Positions 8,993 to 17,783 are shown, counted from the first letter of the stretch. The stretch: DNA of 64,000 nucleotides from Corynebacterium maris DSM 45190 (GCF_000442645.1 NC_021915.1:930001-994000); one strand, 5' to 3'. Numbers and translations are program-made. The notes: generated by a model from the letters alone, not told the origin.

Positions 8993-10270
8993 GTGGCTGA
9001 CATCATGCACGTTTTTGCCCGCGAGATCCTTGACTCCCGCGGCAACCCGACCCTCGAGGCCGAGGTCTTCCTCGACGACGGCTCCCGGGGTCTCGCCGGT
9101 GTTCCCTCCGGCGCCTCCACCGGCGTCCACGAGGCGCATGAGCTGCGTGACGGCGGCGACCGTTACCTGGGCAAGGGCGTGCTGAAAGCAGTCGAAAACG
9201 TCAACGAGGACATCGCCGACGAGCTCGCCGGCATGGTCGCGGACGACCAGCGTCTGATCGACCAGGCCATGATCACCCTCGACGGCACGGACAACAAGTC
9301 CCGCCTCGGCGCCAACGCCATCCTCGGTGTTTCCATGGCCGCCGCCAAGGCCGCCGCAGAATCCGCGAACCTGCCGCTCTACCGCTACGTCGGCGGCCCG
9401 AACGCCCACGTCCTGCCGGTGCCGATGATGAACATCATCAACGGCGGCGCCCACGCCGACTCCGGCGTCGACGTCCAGGAGTTCATGATCGCCCCGATCG
9501 GTTTCGACTCCTTCTCCGAGGCGCTGCGCGCGGGCACCGAGGTCTACCACGCACTGAAGAAGGTCATCCAGGACAAGGGCCTGTCCACCGGCCTGGGCGA
9601 CGAGGGCGGCTTCGCCCCGTCGGTCGACTCCACCCGCGCCGCGCTGGACCTGATCGTCGAGGCCATCAAGGACGCCGGTTTCGAGCCGGGCAAGGACATC
9701 GCCCTGGCCCTGGACGTGGCCTCCTCCGAGTTCTGCAAGGACGGCACGTACTACTTCGAGGGTGGCGAGCTCACCGCCGAGGAGATGTCCCAGGTCTACA
9801 GCGATCTGGTCGACGAGTACCCGATCGTCTCCATTGAAGATCCGCTGCAGGAGGATGACTGGGACGGCTACGTCGCCCTGACTAAGGCCATCGGCGAGAA
9901 GGTCCAGCTCGTGGGCGACGACTTCTTCGTCACCAACCCGAAGCGTCTGGCCGAGGGCATCGAGAAGAAGGCCGCCAACTCGATCCTGGTCAAGGTCAAC
10001 CAGATCGGCACCCTGACCGAGACCTTCGACGCCGTGGAGATGGCCCACCGCGCCGGCTACACCTCCATGATGTCCCACCGCTCCGGCGAGACCGAGGACA
10101 CCACCATCGCCGACCTGGCCGTCGGCCTGAACTGCGGCCAGATCAAGACCGGCGCCCCGGCGCGTTCCGACCGGGTGGCCAAGTACAACCAGCTGCTGCG
10201 CATCGAGCAGGAGCTCGGTGAGGCCGCCGTCTACGCAGGCCGCTCCGCCTTCCCGCGCTTCCAGGCCTAA
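8993..10270 (+). CDS. eno: enolase
   Basis: Converts 2-phosphoglycerate to phosphoenolpyruvate in glycolysis; cytosolic, Mg-dependent homodimer or octamer. At 425 residues it has normal length. It shows the N-terminal AREILDSRGNPT, the GASTG loop, metal-ligand segments ALDVASSEF and SIEDPL, catalytic Lys region LVKVNQIGT and the signature SHRSGETED. The GTG at 8993 is preceded by AGGAGG at ideal distance. A GC-rich inverted repeat lies shortly after the stop. Confidence 0.98.
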   Translation: MADIMHVFAREILDSRGNPTLEAEVFLDDGSRGLAGVPSGASTGVHEAHELRDGGDRYLGKGVLKAVENVNEDIADELAGMVADDQRLIDQAMITLDGTDNKSRLGANAILGVSMAAAKAAAESANLPLYRYVGGPNAHVLPVPMMNIINGGAHADSGVDVQEFMIAPIGFDSFSEALRAGTEVYHALKKVIQDKGLSTGLGDEGGFAPSVDSTRAALDLIVEAIKDAGFEPGKDIALALDVASSEFCKDGTYYFEGGELTAEEMSQVYSDLVDEYPIVSIEDPLQEDDWDGYVALTKAIGEKVQLVGDDFFVTNPKRLAEGIEKKAANSILVKVNQIGTLTETFDAVEMAHRAGYTSMMSHRSGETEDTTIADLAVGLNCGQIKTGAPARSDRVAKYNQLLRIEQELGEAAVYAGRSAFPRFQA

Positions 10271-10285
10271 ACCCGCCTGACACAC

Positions 10286-10337
10286 CCGCGACCCCCGTTT
10301 CTGTCCGCCTCTGCGGTGCGTGAAGCGGGGGTCGCGG
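10286..10337 (+). terminator. GC-rich inverted repeat after eno
   Basis: Arms CCGCGACCCCCG (10286-10297) and CGGGGGTCGCGG (10326-10337) are perfect complements around a 28-base loop that itself can fold (CCGC/GCGG). There is no clear U tract, so this is a probable but weak terminator or processing stem between eno and ftsB. Confidence 0.5.
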
Positions 10338-10364
10338 CGTCTCGTGGCTATGATCGAATCCATC

Positions 10365-10877
10365 ATGGCTAAGAAGAACCGACCCGCCCGCCGCACCACG
10401 GTGCCGGTGTCGTCGCGCGACGCCAGGGACAGGAAACCCGCCGCGTCGCGTACTCGGGTGCGGCGCCCGAACCTCTGGGTCGTCGCCGTCATCGTCACGG
10501 TGGTACTGATCGTCCTCCTCGCCATCGGCGTGCCACTGCGCAACTACTATCAAGGCCGCACCGAGATCGCCCGCCTCAACGAATCCATCGTCGCCAAGCA
10601 GGAGGAGAAGGACCGCCTCCTCGACGAGATTGAGCGGTATGAAGATGAGGAGTACATCCGGCAGGAGGCCCGCCGCCGGCTCGGCGTCATCGAGCCGGGG
10701 GAGACCGCCTACCGCATCATTGATCCCCGGATGGACACGGACGGCTCGTTGAGCACCCCGCACGGGGCGGAGGAAACCCTCGACCCGTGGTACGTCACCC
10801 TGTGGGAATCCATCTCCGAGCCGCCGATGCCCGAGGTGGACATACCCCCGCCCCCGTCCGAGCCGGAGGCCCCCTGA
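10365..10877 (+). CDS. ftsB: septum formation protein FtsB (DivIC family)
   Basis: Bitopic division protein that links FtsQ and FtsL in the divisome. The 170 residues comprise a basic cytoplasmic tail, one transmembrane helix (about 37-58), a periplasmic coiled coil (65-95) and the family motif around EEYIRQEARRRLG...PGE. The C-terminal tail is Pro-rich. Start ATG 10365 was chosen because the extra upstream residues of the frame lie within the eno terminator repeat. Located between eno and the DUF501 gene, as in other Corynebacteriales. Confidence 0.88.
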   Translation: MAKKNRPARRTTVPVSSRDARDRKPAASRTRVRRPNLWVVAVIVTVVLIVLLAIGVPLRNYYQGRTEIARLNESIVAKQEEKDRLLDEIERYEDEEYIRQEARRRLGVIEPGETAYRIIDPRMDTDGSLSTPHGAEETLDPWYVTLWESISEPPMPEVDIPPPPSEPEAP

Positions 10878-10932
10878 GGCTCGCTGGCAGCGTGGTGGGG
10901 AAGTCCGACGGGGATGTGAGATACTACCTCCC

Positions 10933-11493
10933 ATGACTGTCACCGATGCGGATCTTGCTATCGTCGCCGAGCAGCTCGGCCGCCGCCCCCGCGGCGTCCT
11001 GGACATCTCCTACCGCACCCCGGACGGGCAACCGGCCGTGATCAAAACGGCGCCCCGGCTTGCCGACGGCACCCCGTTCCCCACCCTGTACTACCTCACT
11101 GATCCGCGCCTGACCGCGGAGGCCTCCCGCCTGGAGGGGGCCCACGTGATGAAGTGGATGGAAGCCCGTCTGGGAGAAGACGAGGCGCTGGCCGAGGACT
11201 ACCGCGCCGCCCACGAGCACTACCTCACGCAGCGCAACGCCATCGAGGACTTGGAGACGGACTTCTCCGGCGGCGGCATGCCCACCCGCGTCAAGTGCCT
11301 GCACGTGCTCATCGGCTACGCGCTGGCCGAAGGCCCGGGACATTTCCGACTGGGCACCGAGGCCGTGGCCATCGCCGCGGAACATGGCAACCTGCGCGGC
11401 TCCGCCATCCCCGCCGACTGGCCCACCACCCGTGAGCTCGGCATCGCCGTCGACCCCGACGGCGCCGCCAGTTTCCTGGACGACGAGAAGTAG
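10933..11493 (+). CDS. DUF501 family protein
   Basis: A 186-residue soluble protein without signal peptide or membrane segment. The pattern RPRGVLDISYRTPDGQPAVIKTAPRL...PTLYYLTDPRL, followed by a region with VKCLHVLIGYALAEGPG and a Cys-His pair, is typical of DUF501. The gene lies between ftsB and ppx, the arrangement found across Actinobacteria, but no biochemical role is established. The stop is 14 bases from the ppx start, so the two are probably co-translated. Confidence 0.85.
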   Translation: MTVTDADLAIVAEQLGRRPRGVLDISYRTPDGQPAVIKTAPRLADGTPFPTLYYLTDPRLTAEASRLEGAHVMKWMEARLGEDEALAEDYRAAHEHYLTQRNAIEDLETDFSGGGMPTRVKCLHVLIGYALAEGPGHFRLGTEAVAIAAEHGNLRGSAIPADWPTTRELGIAVDPDGAASFLDDEK

Positions 11494-11507
11494 GGGAGAC
11501 GCCCACG

Positions 11508-12482
11508 ATGACCCGTGTAGCTGCCGTTGATTGCGGCACGAACTCCATCCGTCTGCTCGTCTCCGACGTTCATCCCGACGGCTCGATCCACGAAGTGACC
11601 CGACTCAACGAAATTGTGCGTCTGGGCCAGGACGTCGACGCCACCGGCATGCTCCACCCCGACGCGATCGAACGCACCCGCCTCGCCTTGGCCGAGTACG
11701 TCGAAATCATGGAACAGGAAAACGTCCGCACCGTGCGGATGGTGGCCACCTCCGCGACTCGCGACGCCGGCAACCGCGACGAGTTCTTCGCCATGACCGC
11801 GGAGCTGCTCGGCCGCATCACTCCCGGGGCATCCGCCGAAGTCATCGGCGGCGACGAGGAAGCGACGCTGTCTTTCCGCGGGGCGGTGTCCGACCTGGAC
11901 CCGGCGGACGCGCCCTTCTGCGTCATCGACCTCGGCGGCGGTTCCACGGAGTTCATCGTCGGCGACGCCGACGGCGAGATCCTCGGCGCTGCCTCCACGC
12001 AGATGGGGTGCGTGCGCTTGACGGAGCGCATCATGACCTCCGATCCTGCGGAGGAAGAGCAGATCCGCGCGGGAGAAGATTACGTCGCTGAGCGCGTTGC
12101 CGAAGTCGAGCAGCTCGTGCCGCTGGAAGAGGCGAAGACCTTCGTCGGGGTGGCCGGCACCTTCACCACGCTGGCGGCGCTCGCCCTGGGCTTGGAGAGC
12201 TACGACCGGAGCGAGATCCACGGTTCGGAACTGAAGTTCGACGCCTTGCGGGTGATGACCTGCCGGCTCGTCGAAGCAACCTCCGCGAAACGCGCCATGC
12301 ATCCGGTGATCCACCCGGGCCGAGCCGACGTCATCGGCGGGGGCGGCGTCGTAGTCAACGGGATCATCGACCTGCTCAAGCGCACCAACAAGGACGCCAC
12401 GAGCTTCGTCATCTCCGAGCGCGACATCCTCGACGGCATTGTGGCGGGGCTGGCTGACGGCCTCCCGGCAGCCACCGAGTAG
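11508..12482 (+). CDS. ppx: exopolyphosphatase / guanosine pentaphosphate phosphohydrolase family
   Basis: Member of the Ppx/GppA branch of the ASKHA fold, releasing phosphate from polyphosphate ends or converting pppGpp. Visible: N-terminal phosphate loop DCGTNSIRLL (8-17), second loop DLGGGSTEF near 144, catalytic-type Glu in ATSATRDAGNRDEF, and C-terminal GGGGVVVNG. The 324 residues fit the short actinobacterial enzymes, which lack the HD domain of E. coli Ppx. In C. glutamicum the gene next to DUF501 is called ppx2. Confidence 0.88.
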   Translation: MTRVAAVDCGTNSIRLLVSDVHPDGSIHEVTRLNEIVRLGQDVDATGMLHPDAIERTRLALAEYVEIMEQENVRTVRMVATSATRDAGNRDEFFAMTAELLGRITPGASAEVIGGDEEATLSFRGAVSDLDPADAPFCVIDLGGGSTEFIVGDADGEILGAASTQMGCVRLTERIMTSDPAEEEQIRAGEDYVAERVAEVEQLVPLEEAKTFVGVAGTFTTLAALALGLESYDRSEIHGSELKFDALRVMTCRLVEATSAKRAMHPVIHPGRADVIGGGGVVVNGIIDLLKRTNKDATSFVISERDILDGIVAGLADGLPAATE

Positions 12483-12515
12483 ACTCTTTTTTCAGCCGCC
12501 ACGCGCGGCCTACCC

Positions 12516-12592
12516 GCCCCCATAGCCCAACCGGCAGAGGCAGTCGACTTAAAATCGATTCAGTCTGGGTTCGAATCCCAGTGGGGGCACCA
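12516..12592 (+). tRNA. tRNA-Leu (anticodon UAA), short variable arm, encoded CCA
   Basis: Cloverleaf read by eye: acceptor stem GCCCCCA/TGGGGGC (7 pairs), D arm with only three pairs (GCC/GGC, 12525-27 with 12539-41) and an 11-base loop containing GG, anticodon stem GTCGA/TCGAT, loop CTTAAAA with anticodon TAA (12550-12552), T arm CTGGG-TTCGAAT-CCCAG, discriminator A, and CCA at 12590-12592. The anticodon reads Leu UUA and the D arm is of the leucine type, yet the variable region is just five bases (12560-12564) instead of the long extra arm usual for bacterial tRNA-Leu. Confidence 0.9.
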
Positions 12593-13013
12593 CTACCAGC
12601 ATAAATAGTGCGGCCGGCAGTCAGAACCTGCCTTCAGCGTCCACCCAGTGCCCACACAATAAATGAGGCGGGCAGAGTGGCAGGCATGCCCGGCCCACCG
12701 CGCTTGCGCCGGGTTCCCGGCGAATGACCTCCCTGGCGTCAGGCAACCGGTCTAAACTGGGGAAGTAACCAAAAATCATGGACATGGCGCAGGCTGGGGC
12801 ACTTCCGTTCCGCTGTCAGGGTGGAGAAAAGCTGATGGACAACTTCAACACACAGGATTTTCTATGTTCCTCCGGGGCACCCACAGGTGGCACGCCTGAT
12901 TCTCGTGCTCCCGGGCACGCTCGACCGCATCGCTCCAGTCCTGCTGCCTGTCCCTATGAGACAACCGCATCGCCGTGGCCGGTCGTCTACGACGCCTAGG
13001 GGGAGGTGACCAG
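12593..13013. other. gene-poor stretch between tRNA-Leu and the ABC exporter
   Basis: About 420 bases without a convincing gene. A 54-codon open frame from ATG 12835 to 12999 (MDNFNTQDFLCSS...) has a purine-rich GTGGAGAAAAG upstream and stops just before the ribosome-binding site of the exporter gene. Its second half is low-complexity Pro/Ala/Arg and resembles nothing I know; it may be a gene remnant or leader. A possible -10 (TAAACT, 12753-12758) has no good -35. Nothing else stands out. Confidence 0.4.
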
Positions 13014-13940
13014 GTGTCCACTGTGATCCACGCCCACCAGCTCCGGAAGAAGTACGGGCAACACCTCGCCGTCGACGGCATTGACTTGAACGTGGAGCGC
13101 GGTTCCATTTATGGCCTCGTGGGCCCCAACGGCGCGGGCAAAACAACGATTCTGCGCATGCTCGTCGACGTCATCCGGCCCACCAGCGGTGATCTCACGG
13201 TGCTGGGGGAGGTCCCGCGTCAATCGAATTCCGCATTACGCCAGCGCATCGGATATCTCCCCGGAGAGTTGAAACTCACTGCACGCGTCACCGGCAAAGT
13301 ACTTCTCCAGCAGTTGGGGAAGGTGAGCGGGCCGGTGGACGAGACCTTTGTGGCGACACTCGCCGAGCGCCTGGGCCTCGACTTGAGTCGCCCGGTGCAC
13401 GCTCTGTCCAAAGGCAACAAACAGAAAATCGGGCTGGTCCAAGCCTTCATGCACCGCCCTGAGCTGCTCATTTTAGATGAACCCACCAGCGGCCTCGACC
13501 CCCTGATGCAGCGGGAGTTTCTGGCGCTGGTCCGGGAAGCCCAGTCGGAGGGACAAACGGTGCTGCTCAGTTCGCACATCCTGAGTGAGATCCAACATGC
13601 CGCCGATGAGGTGGCGGTGCTGACGGGTGGCAAGATCGTGGCGGACAACGACGTCTCCTCCCTGCGCCTGGCGAGCATCTCGCACCTACGCGCAACGCTC
13701 GCCGGCACGCTTGTCGATGACGTTCTCGCCTGCTTCACCCCGCTGTCTGACCTGCAAGACGTTCAGGTGACCTCCGCTCCGGGCGATCTGGTCCGACTCA
13801 CCGCCAGCGTGCAGGGCGATATTGACGCGGTGATCAAAGCCCTCGCCCAATTCCAGGTCCTGGCTCTGACCATCGAGGAACCCGACCTCGAAGAGTCCAT
13901 CCTGAACCTCTACTCCTCCGAGGCGGCGAACCATGAGTAG
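13014..13940 (+). CDS. ABC-2 exporter, ATP-binding subunit
   Basis: Cytosolic ATPase of an ABC exporter. The 308 residues show Walker A GPNGAGKT (37-44), a Q loop, signature LSKGNKQK, Walker B LLILDEPTSGLDP and switch His in SSHILSEIQ, then a ~90-residue C-terminal extension typical of DrrA/CcmA-like ATPases of the ABC-2 class. The GTG at 13014 was chosen because GGGGGAGGT precedes it by about six bases. It overlaps the permease gene by eight bases, so the two are one operon. Substrate unknown; such pairs often export drugs, peptides or polyketides. Confidence 0.88.
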   Translation: MSTVIHAHQLRKKYGQHLAVDGIDLNVERGSIYGLVGPNGAGKTTILRMLVDVIRPTSGDLTVLGEVPRQSNSALRQRIGYLPGELKLTARVTGKVLLQQLGKVSGPVDETFVATLAERLGLDLSRPVHALSKGNKQKIGLVQAFMHRPELLILDEPTSGLDPLMQREFLALVREAQSEGQTVLLSSHILSEIQHAADEVAVLTGGKIVADNDVSSLRLASISHLRATLAGTLVDDVLACFTPLSDLQDVQVTSAPGDLVRLTASVQGDIDAVIKALAQFQVLALTIEEPDLEESILNLYSSEAANHE

Positions 13941-14727
13941 CACACCGATTTTCATCCGCGGCGTCCTCGGCAGTTGGCGTGGGCTCCTGGCGTGGGCGGC
14001 GGCGATCGTGGCGGTGCTTTTGCTCTATCTTCCGCTGTATCCCTCCATGCAGACGCCCGAACTGAGCCAGATGATCAACAACCTCCCCTCCGAGCTCGTG
14101 CAGGCACTCGGTTATGAAGACATCACCTCCGGTGCGGGTTATACGCAAGCCACCTTCTTCGGCTTGATCGGGTTCATCCTCATCATCATCGCCGCAATCT
14201 CATGGGGATCGGCGGCCATCGCCGGCAACGAGGAATCCGGGCAGCTGGAGCTGACCCTGGCCCATGCCGTAGGGCGGGTCCAGTACGCGCTGGAATCCGC
14301 CGCCGCCCTGGTGGTTAAGGTCCTGCTGCTGGGGGTGGTCGCCTTTCTCGGCATCACCCTTCTCAATGGCCCGTCTGAGCTGGGCCTACAGGCCGATAAC
14401 CTGCTCGCGGTCATTCTGGCGTGGACGGGCCTCGGGCTGACGGCCGGGACCGTAGCGTTGGCCGCGGGCGCTGTGACCGGCAAACGAGCATGGGCCGTCG
14501 GGGCGAGCTCCAGCGTCGTGGTTCTCGGCTATGCCTTTGACGCCCTGGGCGAGATGAACCCCGACATGGAATGGCTGCAACCATTTTCTCCGTACCACTG
14601 GGCATTCAGGAACGCTCCCCTGGCACAGGGCGTTGATTGGGGCGGATTGACGCTGTTGTGGGGATTGAGTTTTCTGCTCATCGTGGTCTCCGCGTGGGCC
14701 CTGGCTCGACGAGATATCACCGGTTAG
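13933..14727 (+). CDS. ABC-2 type permease subunit
   Basis: Membrane half of the exporter encoded just upstream. The 264 residues show about six hydrophobic helices, a short amphipathic start (FIRGVLGSWRGLLAW) and the EESGQLELTLAHAVGR segment common in ABC-2 permeases, where a conserved cytoplasmic loop follows the second helix. The ATG at 13933 overlaps the ATPase stop. Only one permease gene is present, so a homodimer is likely. The gene converges on the dms cluster with a 34-base gap lacking a clear terminator. Confidence 0.82.
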   Translation: MSSTPIFIRGVLGSWRGLLAWAAAIVAVLLLYLPLYPSMQTPELSQMINNLPSELVQALGYEDITSGAGYTQATFFGLIGFILIIIAAISWGSAAIAGNEESGQLELTLAHAVGRVQYALESAAALVVKVLLLGVVAFLGITLLNGPSELGLQADNLLAVILAWTGLGLTAGTVALAAGAVTGKRAWAVGASSSVVVLGYAFDALGEMNPDMEWLQPFSPYHWAFRNAPLAQGVDWGGLTLLWGLSFLLIVVSAWALARRDITG

Positions 14728-14761
14728 CCATCACCACCAGGTAGCTGAGCTGACCACGGGG

Positions 14762-15565
14762 TCAGTCCGAGGCCGAATCCCGGTGAGGCGCCGTCCCCGG
14801 CGGCATCCTCGACCCGAAGGGATTGGCGGCGCGGAAACTGCACGGTGGACACAGCTCCGCGCCGTCACTGCGAAACCGCGCATGACACGACGAACACCGG
14901 GTGACGGGGACGGTCTCCAACGTCTGCAGCCCCGCGCCGCCGTCACTGCCCGCCACCGTGATCGCCTGCGCCGGACACAGGTCCACGCAGCGCTGATCCC
15001 CCTGGCACAGGGAGGCGTCGTGAAGCAGCGCCGTCGACGAGTCCGACACGTCGATCAGGGACAACGCGCCTGCCGGACACGCTTTGACGCACACCCCGCA
15101 GGCCGTGCAATCCCGCGCAATCAGCTCCACGCTGAGGCTGAGCTCGACGCCAAGCACCTGCAACGCCCGCTCCAACCGCTCGGCGTCGGGCAGGTCGACG
15201 TCGAGGGGAAGGGAAGTGTCACCGGACAAGCCCAACAACGCCCGCCGCGGCAGCGGCGTCCGGTCGGCGGGAATTTCCTCGGCCGCACGCAACACGCGCC
15301 GGGCGGGCGCGGGGACGAGCCGGTCGGGCAGGCTCTCCCGGAGAGCGTCGATGACCCTGGTCGATTCGTCGCAGACCACGGCGACGGTGGGCGCCCCGCA
15401 GGCCAGCACTTCCGGGATCCACTGATCCGGAAGCTTCGCGACGCAGCGGTCCAGGCGCAGGGGGACGTGGCTGCGTGGCGCCCGCACCGGGTCGAGGTGG
15501 TCGCAGACCAACACCACATCGGGTTCGGCGGCTGCCACCCACTGCAGCAAACGCCTGGTGGTCAT
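14762..15565 (-). CDS. 4Fe-4S ferredoxin-domain protein of the dms cluster
   Basis: A 267-residue soluble protein, last gene of the DMSO-reductase-type operon. The second half carries two ferredoxin motifs, CTACGVCVKACPAG and CQGDQRCVDLCPAQ, then a C-terminal zinc-ribbon-like CSSC...CPPC. The first ~130 residues have no recognised fold. The ATG at 15563-15565 overlaps the stop of the TorD-like gene by four bases (translational coupling). It may pass electrons to, or help assemble, the reductase; this is inferred only from position and cluster motifs. Confidence 0.75.
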   Translation of the reverse strand: MTTRRLLQWVAAAEPDVVLVCDHLDPVRAPRSHVPLRLDRCVAKLPDQWIPEVLACGAPTVAVVCDESTRVIDALRESLPDRLVPAPARRVLRAAEEIPADRTPLPRRALLGLSGDTSLPLDVDLPDAERLERALQVLGVELSLSVELIARDCTACGVCVKACPAGALSLIDVSDSSTALLHDASLCQGDQRCVDLCPAQAITVAGSDGGAGLQTLETVPVTRCSSCHARFRSDGAELCPPCSFRAANPFGSRMPPGTAPHRDSASD

Positions 15566-16158
15566 CGTCCCGCGACCTGGCGGGCGGAGGCGATGAACCC
15601 GTCGGTCAGCCCGGGCAGCGCCTGGTAGATGCGCGTGCGGGCGTGTTCCCGCACCCCGGTGAGCACGGCGTCGGAAAAGCTGGTCAGGTGGTCGTCGAGG
15701 AAAACCCGTAGCCGGTCGCGGTGGTCCGTGCCGTCCGAGATGAGCGTGCACACCTCGGTGACGAAGGCGATTTCCAGTCCGATGTGGTCGTCGGGGGTGC
15801 GCACGTCGGGGGCCGCGAAGCCCAGCGCCTGGTAATGTTCGCGCACCTGCGCGGCCCGGCCGTCGTGGATCAGCCCGTCGGGGGAGTGGTACGGCGATTC
15901 GTAGGGCTGCGCCAGCGGGGCGGAGACCCCGGTGAACAGGTAGAGGTGGTCGCGGTCGAGCTCTGCGGGGGAATCAGTTCCCCCGTGCAACGAGGCCACC
16001 GCCTGGGCGGAGACCTCGTCTTCCAGGGGCCAGGCCGCGAGCATGCCGGGATCCTGCAGGCTGCTGCGCAGATGCTTGGTGGGCGGGGCCAGAAACAGCG
16101 GGGAGAGGACCATCCCCGCGACGGCGACCCGGTTGGCGAGTGCGGTGTTGAGCGTCAT
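15562..16158 (-). CDS. TorD/DmsD-family molybdoenzyme chaperone
   Basis: All-alpha cytosolic chaperone expected to bind the Tat signal of DmsA and help cofactor loading. The 198 residues are mostly helical; the pattern PYESPYHSPDGL followed by VREHYQALGFA and a helix with DDHIGLEIAFVTEV is characteristic of TorD-like proteins. Start ATG (16156-16158) shares bases with the dmsC stop codon, and the 3' end overlaps the ferredoxin gene, so all three are tightly coupled. Confidence 0.82.
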   Translation of the reverse strand: MTLNTALANRVAVAGMVLSPLFLAPPTKHLRSSLQDPGMLAAWPLEDEVSAQAVASLHGGTDSPAELDRDHLYLFTGVSAPLAQPYESPYHSPDGLIHDGRAAQVREHYQALGFAAPDVRTPDDHIGLEIAFVTEVCTLISDGTDHRDRLRVFLDDHLTSFSDAVLTGVREHARTRIYQALPGLTDGFIASARQVAGR

Positions 16159-17117
16159 TAGATTCCGATCCTGTCGCTGCCGCCGTAGAAGATGAAGCGG
16201 CCGATGATGGCGCTGGCCGAGACCAGCAAATAACTGAGAGTGACCATGAGCAGCAGCCGGCGTTGTGCCGGCGTGCGCACGCCGGAGTCCGCTTCCGCCT
16301 TCGTGGCCGACTGCACCAAAAACACGCCCATGAGCCCGGCGCCGATGATGAGAAGGGCGACCCGGATGACGAACCAGGCCATCGGGAAGTCGAATTCGGT
16401 GGGGTTTACGCCTGCGGGGCGGCCGTAGTAGAAGACCAGCACCAGCAACTCGAGCGGCATCAGGATGACCACGGCCACGCCGATCCACTTCAAGGACGTC
16501 GTGATCAGTCCGGAGACCTCTTCTTCGGAGACGTGCTCGTCGCGGCGGTTGGCCGGCATGAGCCGGTTGAGCCACGGGGCGTCCGCCAAAAACGGGTAGG
16601 AGCAGAACGCGACGCCGATCGCCAGGGCGCCCGTGGACAGGGTGGTCAGGTAAAACTGCGCCGGCGTCGTCCAGTGGTTCCAGGCCGGAATGGTCGGCAG
16701 CATATACAGGTTCGCCATGGACGCGACGAACACGACGCCGACCAGGGCCGTCAGGGAGGCCAGCACGACGCGGATCCGCTGCGTGAGCCAACCCAGCCAC
16801 TGGCAGGCCGCGAAGAGGAAGCCGAGGCCAGCGAAAATGACGCCGAGTATCACCTCTTGGCTCAGCGCGGAGTTCGACCAGCCGCGCAAAACGTTGAGGG
16901 CGTTGAAGGGGTTGCCGAGGTGGAAGGAGGCGGCCAGGAAACCGGCGACCATGATCGGGCCGATGGCGTACAGCGCCGGATCGGCGACGCGGTCGATCAC
17001 CGCGGTGGAGTATTTCTTTCTCCCCAGCACCTGGACGGCGCCCAGGACCAGGAAAGCCCCGACGGCCATCTGGCCGAAGACGGTGAACAGCGTCAACGGC
17101 CATTCGTGGGTGTTCAA
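16158..17117 (-). CDS. dmsC: DMSO reductase anchor subunit DmsC
   Basis: Integral membrane quinol-oxidising anchor of a DmsABC-type reductase. The 319 residues contain about eight hydrophobic helices; the opening WPLTLFTVFGQMAVGAFL and the HLGNPFNALNVLRGWSNSALSQE loop are DmsC hallmarks. It would accept electrons from menaquinol and pass them to DmsB. The start is 9 bases after the dmsB stop, and its own stop overlaps the chaperone gene. Confidence 0.92.
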   Translation of the reverse strand: MNTHEWPLTLFTVFGQMAVGAFLVLGAVQVLGRKKYSTAVIDRVADPALYAIGPIMVAGFLAASFHLGNPFNALNVLRGWSNSALSQEVILGVIFAGLGFLFAACQWLGWLTQRIRVVLASLTALVGVVFVASMANLYMLPTIPAWNHWTTPAQFYLTTLSTGALAIGVAFCSYPFLADAPWLNRLMPANRRDEHVSEEEVSGLITTSLKWIGVAVVILMPLELLVLVFYYGRPAGVNPTEFDFPMAWFVIRVALLIIGAGLMGVFLVQSATKAEADSGVRTPAQRRLLLMVTLSYLLVSASAIIGRFIFYGGSDRIGI

Positions 17118-17126
17118 GAGGGTCTC

Positions 17127-17753
17127 CTAGATTTCAGTGCGGTTGACGATCTCACCGTTGTCCGACTGCCACGGCTGGGCGTCGCGGTGCGGGGTGATGA
17201 CGAGGTTGGGCTTCGTGATCGACGGGTCCGGCAGCGGCGCGACGGCGTCGACGTCGCCATACTTCTCCCGTAATTCACCGATCGGGCCCCAATCCAGGGC
17301 GCGTGAAGGGCAGGCGGACACGCAGGCGGGGTCCAGCCCCTCCGAGCGGTAATCGCGGCACATGTCGCACTTGGTCATCATGCCCTGCTCCGCGTCGAAC
17401 TGCGGTGCGGAGTAGGGGCAGGCCCACTCGCAGTAGCGGCAGCCGACGCACTTGTCCTGGTCGACCCAGACCACGCCGTCGTCGTCCTTGGTCATGGCGG
17501 TGGTGGGGCAGGCCTTGATGCACACCGGGTCCACGCAGTGGTTGCAGGCGATGGAGGTGTAGTACGTGAAGGTGTCGTTGGTGAAGGAGCCGTCCGAGGC
17601 GAGGTTCCAGGAGCCGCCGGAGTATTCCACGACGCGACGGAAGTTCACCCCGAGCGGGGTGTCGTGCTTGTCGGTGCACGCGATCTGGCAGGCCTTACAG
17701 CCGTTGCAGAGCTCCTGGTTGAAGTAGAAGCCGAGGTTGGTGTTCTCTGACAC
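17127..17753 (-). CDS. dmsB: DMSO reductase iron-sulfur subunit DmsB
   Basis: Electron-transfer subunit linking DmsC to DmsA. In 208 residues all four ferredoxin cysteine sets are present: CNGCKACQIAC (near 16-26), CNHCVDPVCIKACP, CVGCRYCEWACP and CDMCRDYR...CVSACP, supporting four 4Fe-4S clusters. It lacks a signal peptide and would be exported with DmsA through Tat. It starts 30 bases after the dmsA stop. Confidence 0.94.
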   Translation of the reverse strand: MSENTNLGFYFNQELCNGCKACQIACTDKHDTPLGVNFRRVVEYSGGSWNLASDGSFTNDTFTYYTSIACNHCVDPVCIKACPTTAMTKDDDGVVWVDQDKCVGCRYCEWACPYSAPQFDAEQGMMTKCDMCRDYRSEGLDPACVSACPSRALDWGPIGELREKYGDVDAVAPLPDPSITKPNLVITPHRDAQPWQSDNGEIVNRTEI

Positions 17754-17783
17754 GAGGCGTCCTTATCTTGGGGAGGGTCCGGC

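Noticed and set aside
8939..10543. 534-codon minus-strand frame opposite eno
   Set aside because: Antisense shadow of a highly biased GC-rich gene; Gly/Val/Asp-rich translation with no domain, and eno is certain.
12778..12999. 73-codon frame before the ABC exporter as a real gene
   Set aside because: Second half is low-complexity and it resembles no family; kept only as a possible remnant starting at 12835.
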